Made by a program: the position numbers and the translations under genes
DNA from: Bacteroidetes bacterium B1(2017)
Lineage (GTDB): Bacteria > Bacteroidota > Bacteroidia > UKL13-3
NCBI GenBank assembly: GCA_002256395.1
Contig: NKJG01000001.1
Span: 930,001 to 994,000 of the forward strand
Direction: 5' to 3'
DNA length: 64,000 bases
Shown here: positions 9,435 through 16,775 of the stretch, piece by piece
How positions within the stretch are numbered: the first letter of the stretch is position 1
How the letters are laid out: each line of letters starts with the position of its first letter
Notes under the pieces: generated by a model
Told to the model about the DNA's origin: nothing
What the model saw: only the letters and a program-made list of their open reading frames with translations
Databases searched by the model: none

Positions 9435-10016
9435 TTAAAACGGAAAGCGCGCAATCATTAAAATTAAAGCAAGAATACTAGCCAAAGCAGAAAATACCAA
9501 AGCCACTTTATTTTGTGACCATTTAAAGGCTAGTACTAAGCCACTTTGCCAAAGAATTATTGCCGTCACAATAGCTATTTGGCCTATTTCTATGCCCACA
9601 TTAAAAGCAAATAAAGGAAACACAATACTTTCTTGCGCACCCAGCATAGAACGCAGCAAATACGAAAACCCTAAGCCATGTATCATCCCAAAGCCAGCTG
9701 TAAACGCATATTTAATAGCTAGCTTTTCGGCTCGGTGTGTACCTAAATAGAAAAGGGAGTAAAGTGCGGTGAGTAAAATGGTAAAAGGAATAAGAAACTC
9801 AATAATACTGCTATCTATTTTAACAAAGCCCAGCACACTAAGGGCCAGCGAAAGGCTATGGCCAAGGGTAAAAGCGGTGATTAACCAAAACAAAGGGCGC
9901 TTTTCTTTACATGAATAAGGCACGCATAATACTAGCAGAAAAAGTATATGATCATACGCATACCAATCTACAATATGGTTAAAGCCTGTTCCGAACCAAA
10001 GCAAGAAATCGTTCAT
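9435..10016 (-). CDS. HupE/UreJ-family membrane protein
   Basis: 193 residues from the ATG at 10016 (MNDFLLWFGTGFNHIVD); an ATG at 10067 is possible but would run across the divergent gene start. Six or so hydrophobic helices with conserved histidines (GFNHI, YDHILFLL, TLGHSLSLAL, GMIHGLGFS) match the HupE/UreJ family, in which such residues are thought to bind nickel or other metals for uptake. No hydrogenase or urease gene is present. In Bacteroidota this family often sits beside an M1 peptidase and a DUF6702-like protein, as here, so the transported ion and the link remain open. Stop and next start are 10 bp apart. Confidence 0.85.
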   Translation of the reverse strand: MNDFLLWFGTGFNHIVDWYAYDHILFLLVLCVPYSCKEKRPLFWLITAFTLGHSLSLALSVLGFVKIDSSIIEFLIPFTILLTALYSLFYLGTHRAEKLAIKYAFTAGFGMIHGLGFSYLLRSMLGAQESIVFPLFAFNVGIEIGQIAIVTAIILWQSGLVLAFKWSQNKVALVFSALASILALILMIARFPF

Positions 10017-10024
10017 GGTTTTAG

Positions 10025-10032
10025 TATATTTG
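10025..10032 (+). promoter_or_regulatory. Candidate -7 box with almost no leader
   Basis: TATATTTG, an exact TAnnTTTG match, ends five bases before the ATG at 10038. If used, transcription would start at or next to the start codon, giving a leaderless mRNA. No clear TTG -33 element is present. Confidence 0.35.
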
Positions 10033-10037
10033 AGCGG

Positions 10038-10553
10038 ATGCAAACTAAAAAAATATTTCTGAAACACCTGCTCTTATTTGTGGGAGTGGTGGCCACTTTA
10101 TCCTTTCATAAGGCCGCCCATCCTTTTTATTTAAGTGTAACAGAGATTAACATAAGCAGCAAAGACAAAACCCTAAAGCTTAGTTGCCGCCCCTTCTTAG
10201 ATGATTTACAACTAGCCCTGCATGCACAAAGCAAACAAGCCCTGAACCTAAGCATACAAAGCGAAGCCAATAAAAAACTAGTCGCCAATTATATTCAAGA
10301 ACACGTAAAATTAAAGCTAGATGGCAAAGCTTTTACACTCACCTGTCTTGGTTACGAGATAGAAGAAGAAGCACTTTGGTGCTACCTAGAAGCGCCCTTT
10401 AAAGCAGGCAGCAAAAGCCTAAGTATAGAAAACACCATTCTTTGCAGCAGCTTAGAAGGACAGGTTAATATTATTCATTGTATCTACAATGGCCAACGTC
10501 AGAGTACGAGATTGGCTTGCCCGGACGCTTTGGCGGCCTTTGAGTTGAAGTAG
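10038..10553 (+). CDS. DUF6702-like exported protein
   Basis: 171 residues from the ATG at 10038. The N-terminus is basic then hydrophobic (KKIFLKHLLLFVGVVATLS), consistent with export, and is followed by AHPFYLSVTEI, a segment I associate with the DUF6702 family of Bacteroidota. The body is β-rich, with CRPFLDDLQLAL and late cysteines. In this phylum it is found next to HupE-like transporters, and here it is divergent from one with 21 bp between starts. No enzyme motif is visible; a periplasmic partner of the transporter is a guess from context only. Confidence 0.7.
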   Translation: MQTKKIFLKHLLLFVGVVATLSFHKAAHPFYLSVTEINISSKDKTLKLSCRPFLDDLQLALHAQSKQALNLSIQSEANKKLVANYIQEHVKLKLDGKAFTLTCLGYEIEEEALWCYLEAPFKAGSKSLSIENTILCSSLEGQVNIIHCIYNGQRQSTRLACPDALAAFELK

Positions 10554-10554
10554 G

Positions 10555-10680
10555 TTCGACAGGCTCACCTACCTTATTAATCAGTGTCACCTACCTTTTT
10601 AATCAGGCTCACCTAACTAATGCTTAGTATACCCAGCTTTTGGGAGCAAGGTCCCTGAGCTCGTCGAAGGGAGTCCCTTT
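10555..10680. repeat. REP-like inverted repeat pair
   Basis: GTTCGACAGGCTCACCT near 10555 and TGAGCTCGTCGAAGGGA near 10657 are inverted copies of the REP core found in the M1 peptidase gene. The space between holds short direct repeats of TCACCTAC and AATCAG. Non-coding. Confidence 0.6.
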
Positions 10681-10705
10681 ACTTTACAAACACTCTGCTT
10701 AATAA

Positions 10706-11312
10706 TTAGGCAAGTACCTCTTTAATTTTAGGAGAGTACTCACTGTACTATAGGAGAGTGTACTTTGCAGTTAGGTAAGTAGGCAATGTATATTAGGAGA
10801 GTACTCATTGCACTATAGGAGAGTGTCTTTGCACAATAGGCGAGTACTCCTTGCACTATAGGAGAGTGTCTTTGCACAATAGGCGAGTACTCTTTGCACT
10901 ATAGGAGAGTGTCTTTGCACAATAGGCGAGTACTCATTGCACTATAGGAGAGTGTCTTTGTACAATAGGCAAGTGGGCAATGTATATATGGCGAGTACTC
11001 ATTGCACTATAGGTAAGTGTCTTTGCACAATAGGCAAGTGGGCAATGTATATATGGCGAGTACTCATTGCACTATAGGTAATTGTCTTTGCACAAAAGGT
11101 AAGTGGGCATTGTATATATGGCGAGTACTCATTGGACTATAGGAGAGTGTCTTTGCACAATAGGCAAGTAGGCAATGTATATTAGGAGAGTACTCATTGC
11201 ACTATAGGAGTGTGTCTTTGCACAATAGGTAAGTGGGCATTGTATATATGGCGAGTGTGCTTTGTATATTAGGAGAGTACTCATTGTAATACAGGTAGTG
11301 AACATTGTATAT
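10706..11312. repeat. Minisatellite, about 28 units of 21-23 bp with higher-order order
   Basis: Units follow TATAGGAGAGTGTCTTTGCAC / AATAGGCGAGTACTCATTGCAC / AATAGGCAAGTGGGCAATGTATA. By eye there are 28 consecutive units. In the 5' half two unit types alternate to give ~43-bp repeats; in the 3' half three types recur to give ~65-bp repeats. Many units carry the palindrome GAGTACTC. Since 43 and 65 are not multiples of three, no frame is kept and coding is unlikely. With the flanking repeats it fills the 955-bp gap between the DUF6702 and GxxExxY genes. Confidence 0.9.
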
Positions 11313-11348
11313 ATCACTCTTCCTTTTATTTTATCGAAGCAGCTTCAT

Positions 11349-11505
11349 GTGTGAGTGGTTTTTTTACCACAACGAACACAAAGGGAAGAACACAACGGAC
11401 ACAAAGCATTGCTGCGAGGTACCTTACAACTGCGCCGTTGTGCTCGTTGTGTGCTTCCTCCGTTGAGTTCGTTGTGGTTACTCTTACTTTTAATTATTGA
11501 TGCAT
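11349..11505. repeat. CACAACGGA foldback repeat, copy R1 (3' side of nuclease gene)
   Basis: Left arm: TTTTTTTACCACAACGAACACAAAG..., degenerate tandem 9-mers of the form CACAACGGA. Right arm: the reverse complement series ending CGTTGTGGTTACTCTTACTTTT and GATGCA. Together they form a long imperfect foldback of about 155 bp. Confidence 0.85.
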
Positions 11506-11508
11506 TTT

Positions 11509-11907
11509 CTAAAGAATACCGTTTATTACCCTTTTAATACCATCCTTTAGGAACACCACATTGAAGTTAATTAATAGGCCTAACTTGTAATCCATCAATT
11601 TTAAATAGGTTAAGGTTTGAGCCAAATGTATATCACTAATTTTATCCAAGGATTTTAGTTCAATGAGGAATTTATTATCTAAAACTAAATCGGCTCTATA
11701 CCCACATTCCAACTTAACTGTTTCGTAAATCAATGGTATCGGTTTTTCTTTTTCAACTTGAATACCCGTTTTACCAATTTCATAAAACAAACACTCCTTA
11801 TATACCGATTCAAGTAATCCAGGCCCAAGATCTTTATGCACCTTAAATGCGCAGTCCATCGTTATCCTGCATAGGTCGTTTTCTGTTAGAAAGGATGTGG
11901 TATACAT
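11509..11907 (-). CDS. GxxExxY protein (PD-(D/E)xK nuclease-like)
   Basis: 132 residues from the ATG at 11907, the usual length for the family; longer in-frame starts run into the flanking repeat. The name-giving motif is GLLESVY (Gly30, Glu33, Tyr36). The nuclease core is visible as YRADLVLDNKFLIELKS, giving Asp73 and Glu83-x-Lys85, followed by a QTLTYLKL helix with the QxxxY pattern of Cas4/λ-exonuclease-like PD-(D/E)xK enzymes (Pfam PDDEXK_3). The family is multi-copy in Bacteroidota and its function is not established. Here the gene is tightly bracketed by two copies of the CACAACGGA foldback repeat (R1 and R2), which suggests that gene and repeats belong together. Confidence 0.88.
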   Translation of the reverse strand: MYTTSFLTENDLCRITMDCAFKVHKDLGPGLLESVYKECLFYEIGKTGIQVEKEKPIPLIYETVKLECGYRADLVLDNKFLIELKSLDKISDIHLAQTLTYLKLMDYKLGLLINFNVVFLKDGIKRVINGIL

Positions 11908-12027
11908 AGGTTCTACTTTATTAAATATATTCCTATCAAATGTTAAACTAAATAAATTAGCACAAAAATCTTTTTCAACTTTTATCCAGTAAATAGGATT
12001 TGTTTCTTTTAATCGAAAAATAGGCAT

Positions 12028-12213
12028 GTGTGAATAGTTTTTTTACCACAACGGACACAACGGAGGAAGCACAACGAGCACAACGTTCTGATATAAGTTC
12101 CCTGACAACTGCGTCGTGGTGTCCGTTGTGTTCTTCTTTGCTAGCCGTAGCTTTAGCGAAGGTTAGCACTTTGTGTCCGTTGTGGTTACTCTTACTTTTC
12201 AATTGATGATGCA
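12028..12213. repeat. CACAACGGA foldback repeat, copy R2 (5' side of nuclease gene)
   Basis: Same plan as R1: GTGTGAATAG, a T run, ACCACAACGGACACAACGG..., a centre with CTTTGCTAGCCGTAGC, then GTCCGTTGTGGTTACTCTTAC and GATGCA. Nearly identical to R5 (16133-16318), including the central insert. Confidence 0.85.
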
Positions 12214-12366
12214 GTTTCTTGTGTGAGTAGTTGTCATTCTGAGTGAGTCGAAGGATACCAAAACGAGCACAACGGGCATAACGGCGAAGTTGTAAGGAAG
12301 AAAGGGAAAGAGAAACAGAAAGAGTTGCTTTTAACCCCCTAAAAGTGAATTCATCTGATTCCTTAA
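12214..12366. repeat. Repeat remnants between nuclease region and lipoprotein gene
   Basis: Holds a half REP-like motif (GTCATTCTGAGTGAGTCGAAGG, 12232-12253) followed by a short CACAACGGGCATAACGG stretch of the foldback family and a purine-rich run. No gene seen. Confidence 0.5.
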
Positions 12367-12954
12367 TTAAGGTAGTAATTGATACAGATTATTCTGGGAT
12401 TTAAATTCTAATACGCCAACTTTCTTCTTAACTACTAAATAGGCTCCATAGGTAGTGCTTATTTTAAATACACTATCATATATGTGTTGATTTATAGTGT
12501 ACTTTTTAATAAATATAGATTTTAAATCTCCTTGGGAATTAAAACCTGTACTTGCATCATTATAATAATCATACTTGTTTATTTCATATTTTAAATCAGG
12601 AATTCCTAAGATTCCAGTATTATAAAGAGTTATTTTAAAATACTCCTTGTCGTTGGCTTTCATTGTTAAACCTTGGCCTTCGTATTTGTATAAATCAGCA
12701 CAACCAGCTCCAGGCCGCGCATAATCATAAAAATAGCTTGAAATACCACTACTTGAATACACAAGAGTGTCAGTGCCATTTTTTAAAAACCTTACGCTAC
12801 ACGTATCACAATAGGGTAGAATCATTTCTTTATCGTACTGCGCTACAAAATAGGTATCGGTAAGGCCTGTTGGACATTTATGGCAGGAATGAAAAACAGG
12901 AAAGAGCCATGCTAAAAAAGCTATTTGGGTAAGAGGTTTTGAACGCCATTTCAT
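12367..12954 (-). CDS. Lipoprotein, PY-motif family (member 1)
   Basis: 195 residues from the ATG at 12954. The signal peptide ends in a lipobox-like FPVFHSC, so it is probably a lipid-anchored envelope protein. After this it has ILPYCDTCSVRFLKNGTDT, matching the pattern PY-x(3-5)-[LV]-x-F-x-[NK]-x(2)-TD shared with the proteins at 18677, 19320 and 34884. A mid-protein cysteine and a C-terminal GVLEFKSQNNLYQLL hairpin are also shared. It is rich in β-strand. No known domain is recognised. It stands alone in a repeat-rich region. Confidence 0.75.
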   Translation of the reverse strand: MKWRSKPLTQIAFLAWLFPVFHSCHKCPTGLTDTYFVAQYDKEMILPYCDTCSVRFLKNGTDTLVYSSSGISSYFYDYARPGAGCADLYKYEGQGLTMKANDKEYFKITLYNTGILGIPDLKYEINKYDYYNDASTGFNSQGDLKSIFIKKYTINQHIYDSVFKISTTYGAYLVVKKKVGVLEFKSQNNLYQLLP

Positions 12955-13011
12955 AAAATGCAAATTACTATTGTTTTAACGATAATAGCTCCCAAGTTTC
13001 TCCATTCTCAA

Positions 13012-13136
13012 ATTAAATTTTTATACAGCCTACTTTCTTATCAAAATAGGCAATATTGGGGGGTACATTCAGATTAACATGGGGTACCTTTTGTACTTTA
13101 TAATACGTTTTGTCAATACGCTTTAATGAATCCAAA
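13012..13136 (-). pseudogene. Possible gene fragment (C-terminal remnant)
   Basis: The minus strand is open for ~42 codons with protein-like content (segments TYYKVQKVPHVNLNVPPN and FDKKVGCIKI) ending in TAA, but with no start codon; a stop lies just upstream, and the frame differs from the upstream gene. It may be the tail of a decayed lipoprotein gene. Weak evidence. Confidence 0.3.
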
Positions 13137-13622
13137 TCAGTAATTTAAATGATCTACAAGCAAAACATATTTACATTGGTTTTCGCTTGAGCTCAGAAGT
13201 TCGTAGTCGTTTATATACCAGTATTTACCCAAAAGTCTGTGTTGATTCTTTTGATGCGAGGTGTTTTGAAATTCAGCATAATTTCTAACTTTTCCTTGTA
13301 AGACCACATTTCCTGAAAGGTCTTTGGGAAATGAATAGGTGTCATCGATTGGTTTTGCAATTACAAATGTGTGTTTACTAATCCAGAACTTTATCCAGGA
13401 ATGATTTTCCTTGTCACTATTTTTATTGCTTACAAATGCCTTTACAAAAACCTTGGCAAACATATTCGTGTCTGTATAGTTTGCAATTGCGGCAGGTGTA
13501 ACAACTATTGAGGAGTCTAATGGCTCAGTTATTTTCCCAATTATTTTATTGCGGTGCGTGCAATTAAAAGTAAAGAACAGCAGGATAATAAGAACTGAAA
13601 TTTTTTGTAGTGTTTTTACCAT
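13137..13622 (-). CDS. Hypothetical lipoprotein
   Basis: 161 residues from the ATG at 13622 (MVKTLQKISVLIILLFFTFNC), which places a Cys directly after the hydrophobic segment as in a lipoprotein signal. The rest is a small β-rich domain with KVFVKAFVSNKN, WIKFWISKHTFV and GKYWYINDYELL. I do not recognise the family. It is not clearly related to the PY-motif lipoproteins nearby. The gene follows foldback repeat R3, and a possible gene fragment lies immediately downstream in another frame, so a frameshifted longer gene cannot be excluded. Confidence 0.65.
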   Translation of the reverse strand: MVKTLQKISVLIILLFFTFNCTHRNKIIGKITEPLDSSIVVTPAAIANYTDTNMFAKVFVKAFVSNKNSDKENHSWIKFWISKHTFVIAKPIDDTYSFPKDLSGNVVLQGKVRNYAEFQNTSHQKNQHRLLGKYWYINDYELLSSSENQCKYVLLVDHLNY

Positions 13623-13670
13623 GGTTTCTTTTATAAAGTGTCTCCTGCTTAACAAAGGGGACTTTTACAG

Positions 13671-13820
13671 AATAGTTTTTTTACCACAACGAACACAACG
13701 GAGGAAGCACAACGGGCACAACGGCGCGGTTGTTAGGTACATCGCAACAGAGCTTTGTGTCCGTTGTGTTCTTCCCGTGGTGTCCGTTGTGGTTACTCTT
13801 CCTTTTCAATTATTGATGCA
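13671..13820. repeat. CACAACGGA foldback repeat, copy R3 (solo)
   Basis: AATAG plus T run plus ACCACAACGAACACAACGG, then inverted arm GTCCGTTGTGTTCTTCCCG and GTCCGTTGTGGTTACTC, ending in TATTGATGCA. No nuclease gene inside. It is followed by 45 bp that also follow copy R5, leading into the stop of the membrane-protein gene. Confidence 0.85.
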
Positions 13821-13865
13821 TTTTCATACATTAATACCCTGGCATTTTTCTAATCGCAAAGGGTT

Positions 13866-15035
13866 TTATTCACCTATATCACCCGACAAATATCCCTTTT
13901 TTCCAAATAAATAAAATCTATCGCCGAGGCTAAAAATTCCTGCGATATTGTCGGGTTCTAAATTATCTGTGAAAAAGTTTTCTTGCAATGGAATTTTAGT
14001 AACACTACTGATATCCTTTCTAAAGGTTCCAATATAGATTGTGTTTTTTTCATAGAGTGCTTTTTCATTTTCCTTACAGGTGCTTGGTGTTACTAGAGCA
14101 AATATCCGATCCTTTTTATCCCTTATGATTATCCTTTGGCTAGTTGGTCTATACAGCGTGGCCAATGCAAATCCATTTAATTCTTTATAGTTCAGTTTGC
14201 CTTTTCCATCCGAGATTTCCATGAAACAGTTTTGCCAAATTTCAAATGAGCCATTTATACACGATTTAGAATCACTTTTTACAACATAATAGGTTCCTCT
14301 TATTGTATCATGTTGGCCATAACTGTTCCTTAGTTCATTTAGAAAATATCTTTTCTCAACCTTCTCAATTATTTTATTCTTATTAGAAATCTCCCAAATA
14401 CTATCTTTACAAATAGCAAAATATCTTAAACTACACTCATAAGCACTGCACGCATAATTGTCTTTTTGCCAGCATAAATCTGGCTTCATCACAATTACTT
14501 TATTCAAATTTCCCTTCTTTTTACAATAATAATAGGCCGAATCTTTATCACTCCCAGTAACAAAATACCCCGTGTCATTCTGGGTATAACAGTATAGAAT
14601 ATCGGATTCATAATAGCTGAATAATTTTTTGATCTTTAAATTTCTGCCTTCTTCAATTTGACCCATTGTTTTAGATACAACTGAACTCTCTTTGATAAAT
14701 ACATTAAGTTTATTCGTTCCTATAATAGCAAAAGGAAGTAGCAGGATTAGGATATTAAGGATAACAAATTTCCTATTCTTCCAATGTTTATAGATATCTA
14801 TTAGCATCCTTATGGTCCACCAGAGCGCAACTGCAATGCATAATCCAATTCCTAAATATCCAACTGCCATTCCATCTCCCATACCTGCTGGAATACCCAC
14901 ATCTGAATATTGGTTCCCCGAAAATTTCTCCACTAAAAACCCTAATAGTACTGTAATTCCAAAAGCTATAAATAGGCCTAAAGGCAAACTAAAAAAGTTC
15001 CATACAAGACGCTTATTTAAATTTTTGGGTGGCAT
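13866..15035 (-). CDS. Hypothetical membrane protein with extracytoplasmic β-rich domain
   Basis: 389 residues. Three hydrophobic helices lie in the first ~125 residues (about 13-35, 57-77 and 90-108). The remaining ~265 residues are β-rich with many Tyr, Lys and Cys and repeating strands (for example YFAICKDSIWEIS, IYIGTFRKD, FYLFGKKGYLSGD) that suggest a β-propeller-like periplasmic domain. I do not recognise the family. Its last ~25 codons recur as a broken copy at 16364-16445, so a paralogue once existed nearby. It has no obvious operon partners. Confidence 0.7.
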   Translation of the reverse strand: MPPKNLNKRLVWNFFSLPLGLFIAFGITVLLGFLVEKFSGNQYSDVGIPAGMGDGMAVGYLGIGLCIAVALWWTIRMLIDIYKHWKNRKFVILNILILLLPFAIIGTNKLNVFIKESSVVSKTMGQIEEGRNLKIKKLFSYYESDILYCYTQNDTGYFVTGSDKDSAYYYCKKKGNLNKVIVMKPDLCWQKDNYACSAYECSLRYFAICKDSIWEISNKNKIIEKVEKRYFLNELRNSYGQHDTIRGTYYVVKSDSKSCINGSFEIWQNCFMEISDGKGKLNYKELNGFALATLYRPTSQRIIIRDKKDRIFALVTPSTCKENEKALYEKNTIYIGTFRKDISSVTKIPLQENFFTDNLEPDNIAGIFSLGDRFYLFGKKGYLSGDIGE

Positions 15036-15216
15036 ATTTATAGTTTAAATTTCTTTGAGTTTGTTTGAATCCAGGGCTACAATTTAATAGTTTATCTATG
15101 AGTTATGAATTGGGGAAGCAAGATGGTTTCTCCATCCAGCAAAGTACACATAATATTAAATAGAATCAGTTGATCTTTGCGTCATTGAAAATTATAATCG
15201 AACCAACAAATAACTA
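15036..15216. other. Intergenic, nothing recognised
   Basis: 181 bp of AT-rich DNA between two minus-strand genes. I see no repeat, hairpin or convincing promoter box. Confidence 0.6.
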
Positions 15217-15711
15217 TTACTTATATAAAATCCAAAAGTTTGGGTGTTTAGTTTGTGTTGCAACTCTTCGATTTAAAGTAATTTGAACAGGTAAAAAATC
15301 ATACCCTTCCCACCCTTTAGGATTTGGAGCAGTTTTAAAATCCACAAACAAAGTGTCGGGAATTGAAACTTTATTGTAGAATAACAACGAAGTCTTAATT
15401 TTTTGAACTGCCGAATATTCAATTAATGAACCACACGAAATATATGGACCATTAATTTCTGGCCAAACAGCTAAATGTCCTTGAGTTGGTTTTTTACTAT
15501 CGGGTTGTGGGAAAACTAAGGATATGCTATCATTAATCGATAAAAAAAGACTACTGTCATTTGAGTTATAAATTACCAAATTTAAGTCGGGTGCAGGCGG
15601 GATGTCATTTATATGTCCATTATTAGACTTCCTGCAGGATTCGAAACTAAATAACAGTAACAAAAAAACTATTATATTATTAGTATATGTCAACAACCTT
15701 CTCTTTTTCAT
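15217..15711 (-). CDS. Hypothetical lipoprotein
   Basis: 164 residues. The N-terminus KKRRLLTYTNN plus a hydrophobic run and SFESC gives a lipoprotein signal with the modified Cys followed by charged and Asn-rich linker residues. The mature part is β-rich (LNLVIYNSNDSSLFLSIND, GPYISCGSLIEY, LPVQITLNRRV). I do not recognise the domain. The gene stands alone between the membrane-protein gene and the toxin-antitoxin remnant. Confidence 0.65.
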   Translation of the reverse strand: MKKRRLLTYTNNIIVFLLLLFSFESCRKSNNGHINDIPPAPDLNLVIYNSNDSSLFLSINDSISLVFPQPDSKKPTQGHLAVWPEINGPYISCGSLIEYSAVQKIKTSLLFYNKVSIPDTLFVDFKTAPNPKGWEGYDFLPVQITLNRRVATQTKHPNFWILYK

Positions 15712-15856
15712 TTTGATAATTACTATTAGTTTGTATCGGTAAACTGTATGGAGCTTGCTACATACTCTCTTATTTGCCTGCGATTAATTTTGTTGAATTG
15801 ATATTACAACTTAACAAAACAGTTAATATCATTGTGATTGAAAATCTAATCATACT

Positions 15857-15991
15857 TCAATGTGCCGTAACAATGGTTTTATCCAATAGGCCAATTTTAC
15901 TAATTAGTATTAAGGATGGTTTTTTTTGCCTATTTGTTCCATTAGGATTAATTACGTTTAAAATTCTTTCTATAATTAATTGCCTTGTCAT
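15857..15991 (-). pseudogene. Toxin-antitoxin remnant: antitoxin N-terminus fused in frame to MazF-type C-terminus
   Basis: A 44-codon frame from ATG 15991 to TGA 15857. Residues 1-15 (MTRQLIIERILNVIN) match the start of the antitoxin at 18111-18341 (MSRQSIIERILNAIN). From residue 15 on, NPNGTNRQKKPSLI and SKIGLLDKTIV match the C-terminal part of the toxin at 17801-18118 (NPNSTNRLKNPSLI). Similarity to the intact locus continues on both sides (about 15790-16030), including the leader GATAGTATTTGTTAAACG. In the intact locus GATTAATTG occurs at both breakpoints (17956-17964 and 18296-18304), so a ~340-bp deletion between short direct repeats explains the fusion. Confidence 0.8.
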
Positions 15992-16054
15992 AGGATAGTA
16001 TTTGTTAAACGAATATAAAGCTTTTCTAAGGCTAATGTTTGTACAGAATACAAT

Positions 16055-16125
16055 GCACCGTGGTGTCCGTTGTGTTCTTCCCTTTGTGTCCGTTGTGGTT
16101 ACTCTTACTTTTAATTATAGATGCA
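16055..16125. repeat. CACAACGGA foldback repeat, copy R4 (right half only)
   Basis: Only the right arm remains: GTGTCCGTTGTGTTCTTCCC, GTCCGTTGTGGTTACTCTTAC and ATAGATGCA. It abuts copy R5 head to tail. Confidence 0.75.
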
Positions 16126-16132
16126 GCTTCTT

Positions 16133-16318
16133 GTGTGAGTAGTTTTTTTACCACAACGAACACAACGGAGGAAGCACAACGAGCACAACGTTCTGATATA
16201 AGTTCCCTGACAACTGCGTCGTGGTGTCCGTTGTGTTCTTCTTTGCTAGCCGTAGCTTTAGCGAAGGTTAGCACTTTGCGCCCGTTGTGGTTACTCTTAC
16301 TTTTCAATTATTGATGCA
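16133..16318. repeat. CACAACGGA foldback repeat, copy R5 (solo)
   Basis: Full foldback: GTGTGAGTAG plus T run plus ACCACAACGAACACAACGG..., centre with CTTTGCTAGCCGTAGC, right arm CGTTGTGGTTACTCTTAC, TATTGATGCA. Almost identical to R2 over its whole length. Confidence 0.85.
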
Positions 16319-16363
16319 TTTTCATACATTAACACCCTGGCATTTTACTAAGCGTAATGGGTT

Positions 16364-16445
16364 TTATTTACTCATATCACCCGACAAATATCCCTTTTTT
16401 TCAAATAGATAAAATCTATCGCCGAGTCAAAAAATTCTTGTTAGG
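16364..16445 (-). pseudogene. Broken copy of the 3' end of the membrane-protein gene
   Basis: On the minus strand LGDRFYLFEKKGYLSGD followed by a stop matches the end of the protein encoded at 13866-15035 (LGDRFYLFGKKGYLSGD). The codon before this block is TGA where the intact gene has AGC, so it is not functional. Similarity continues downstream through 16319-16363 into foldback repeat R5, exactly as the intact gene abuts R3. Confidence 0.75.
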
Positions 16446-16487
16446 CAAAAGATTTCACTAATAAATAGGAGCACCGCTTTATTCATT

Positions 16488-16679
16488 TTGGTAGTATTTA
16501 TAGATAGTCAAGAATATAGCAGGGTAAATATTACAAAAATTGATTTAACCTATAAGAATAAAAAAACAGATTACTTTCCTTTAATTGACCAAGAGAGAAT
16601 TCAATTTATTTGGAATGACAGAAATAGACATGACTTTTCCAATACAATGAATGAAAGAAAAATAATTAATCGTAAATAA
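16488..16679 (+). CDS. Small ORF of doubtful status
   Basis: 63 codons with a TTG start and no ATG; the frame is open a further ~20 codons upstream and ends at TAA 16677-16679. The content (VFIDSQEYSRVNITKIDLTY, FPLIDQERIQFIWNDRN) is protein-like, with a hydrophobic run just before it (STALFILVVFI). It may be the tail of a degraded lipoprotein or membrane-protein gene rather than a living gene. No ribosome binding site or relative was recognised. Confidence 0.25.
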   Translation: MVVFIDSQEYSRVNITKIDLTYKNKKTDYFPLIDQERIQFIWNDRNRHDFSNTMNERKIINRK

Positions 16680-16775
16680 GGAAAACTACTTTCTATTTAT
16701 TGAGAATATATTTTCTTGTAATTGGTGTATTATTTTTTGAATCACAAAACTCGTCCCTGTAATTTTGTTTTCCTA

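Noticed and set aside
10706-11312. Possible CRISPR array
   Set aside because: Units are contiguous variants of one 21-23 bp word with no unique spacers, and no cas gene is present.
11129-11317. Minus-strand ORF of 62 codons with repeated MSTLLIY-like peptide
   Set aside because: It is a chance reading of the minisatellite; unit lengths are not multiples of three and no ribosome binding site is seen.
11908-12027. Longer start for the GxxExxY protein at 12027
   Set aside because: It would reach the edge of repeat R2 and add 40 residues not typical of the family.
16032-16314. ORFs on both strands rich in NHNGHK and TTEEAQRAQR-like peptides
   Set aside because: These are translations of the CACAACGGA foldback arms. 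The same holds for 11975-12202.
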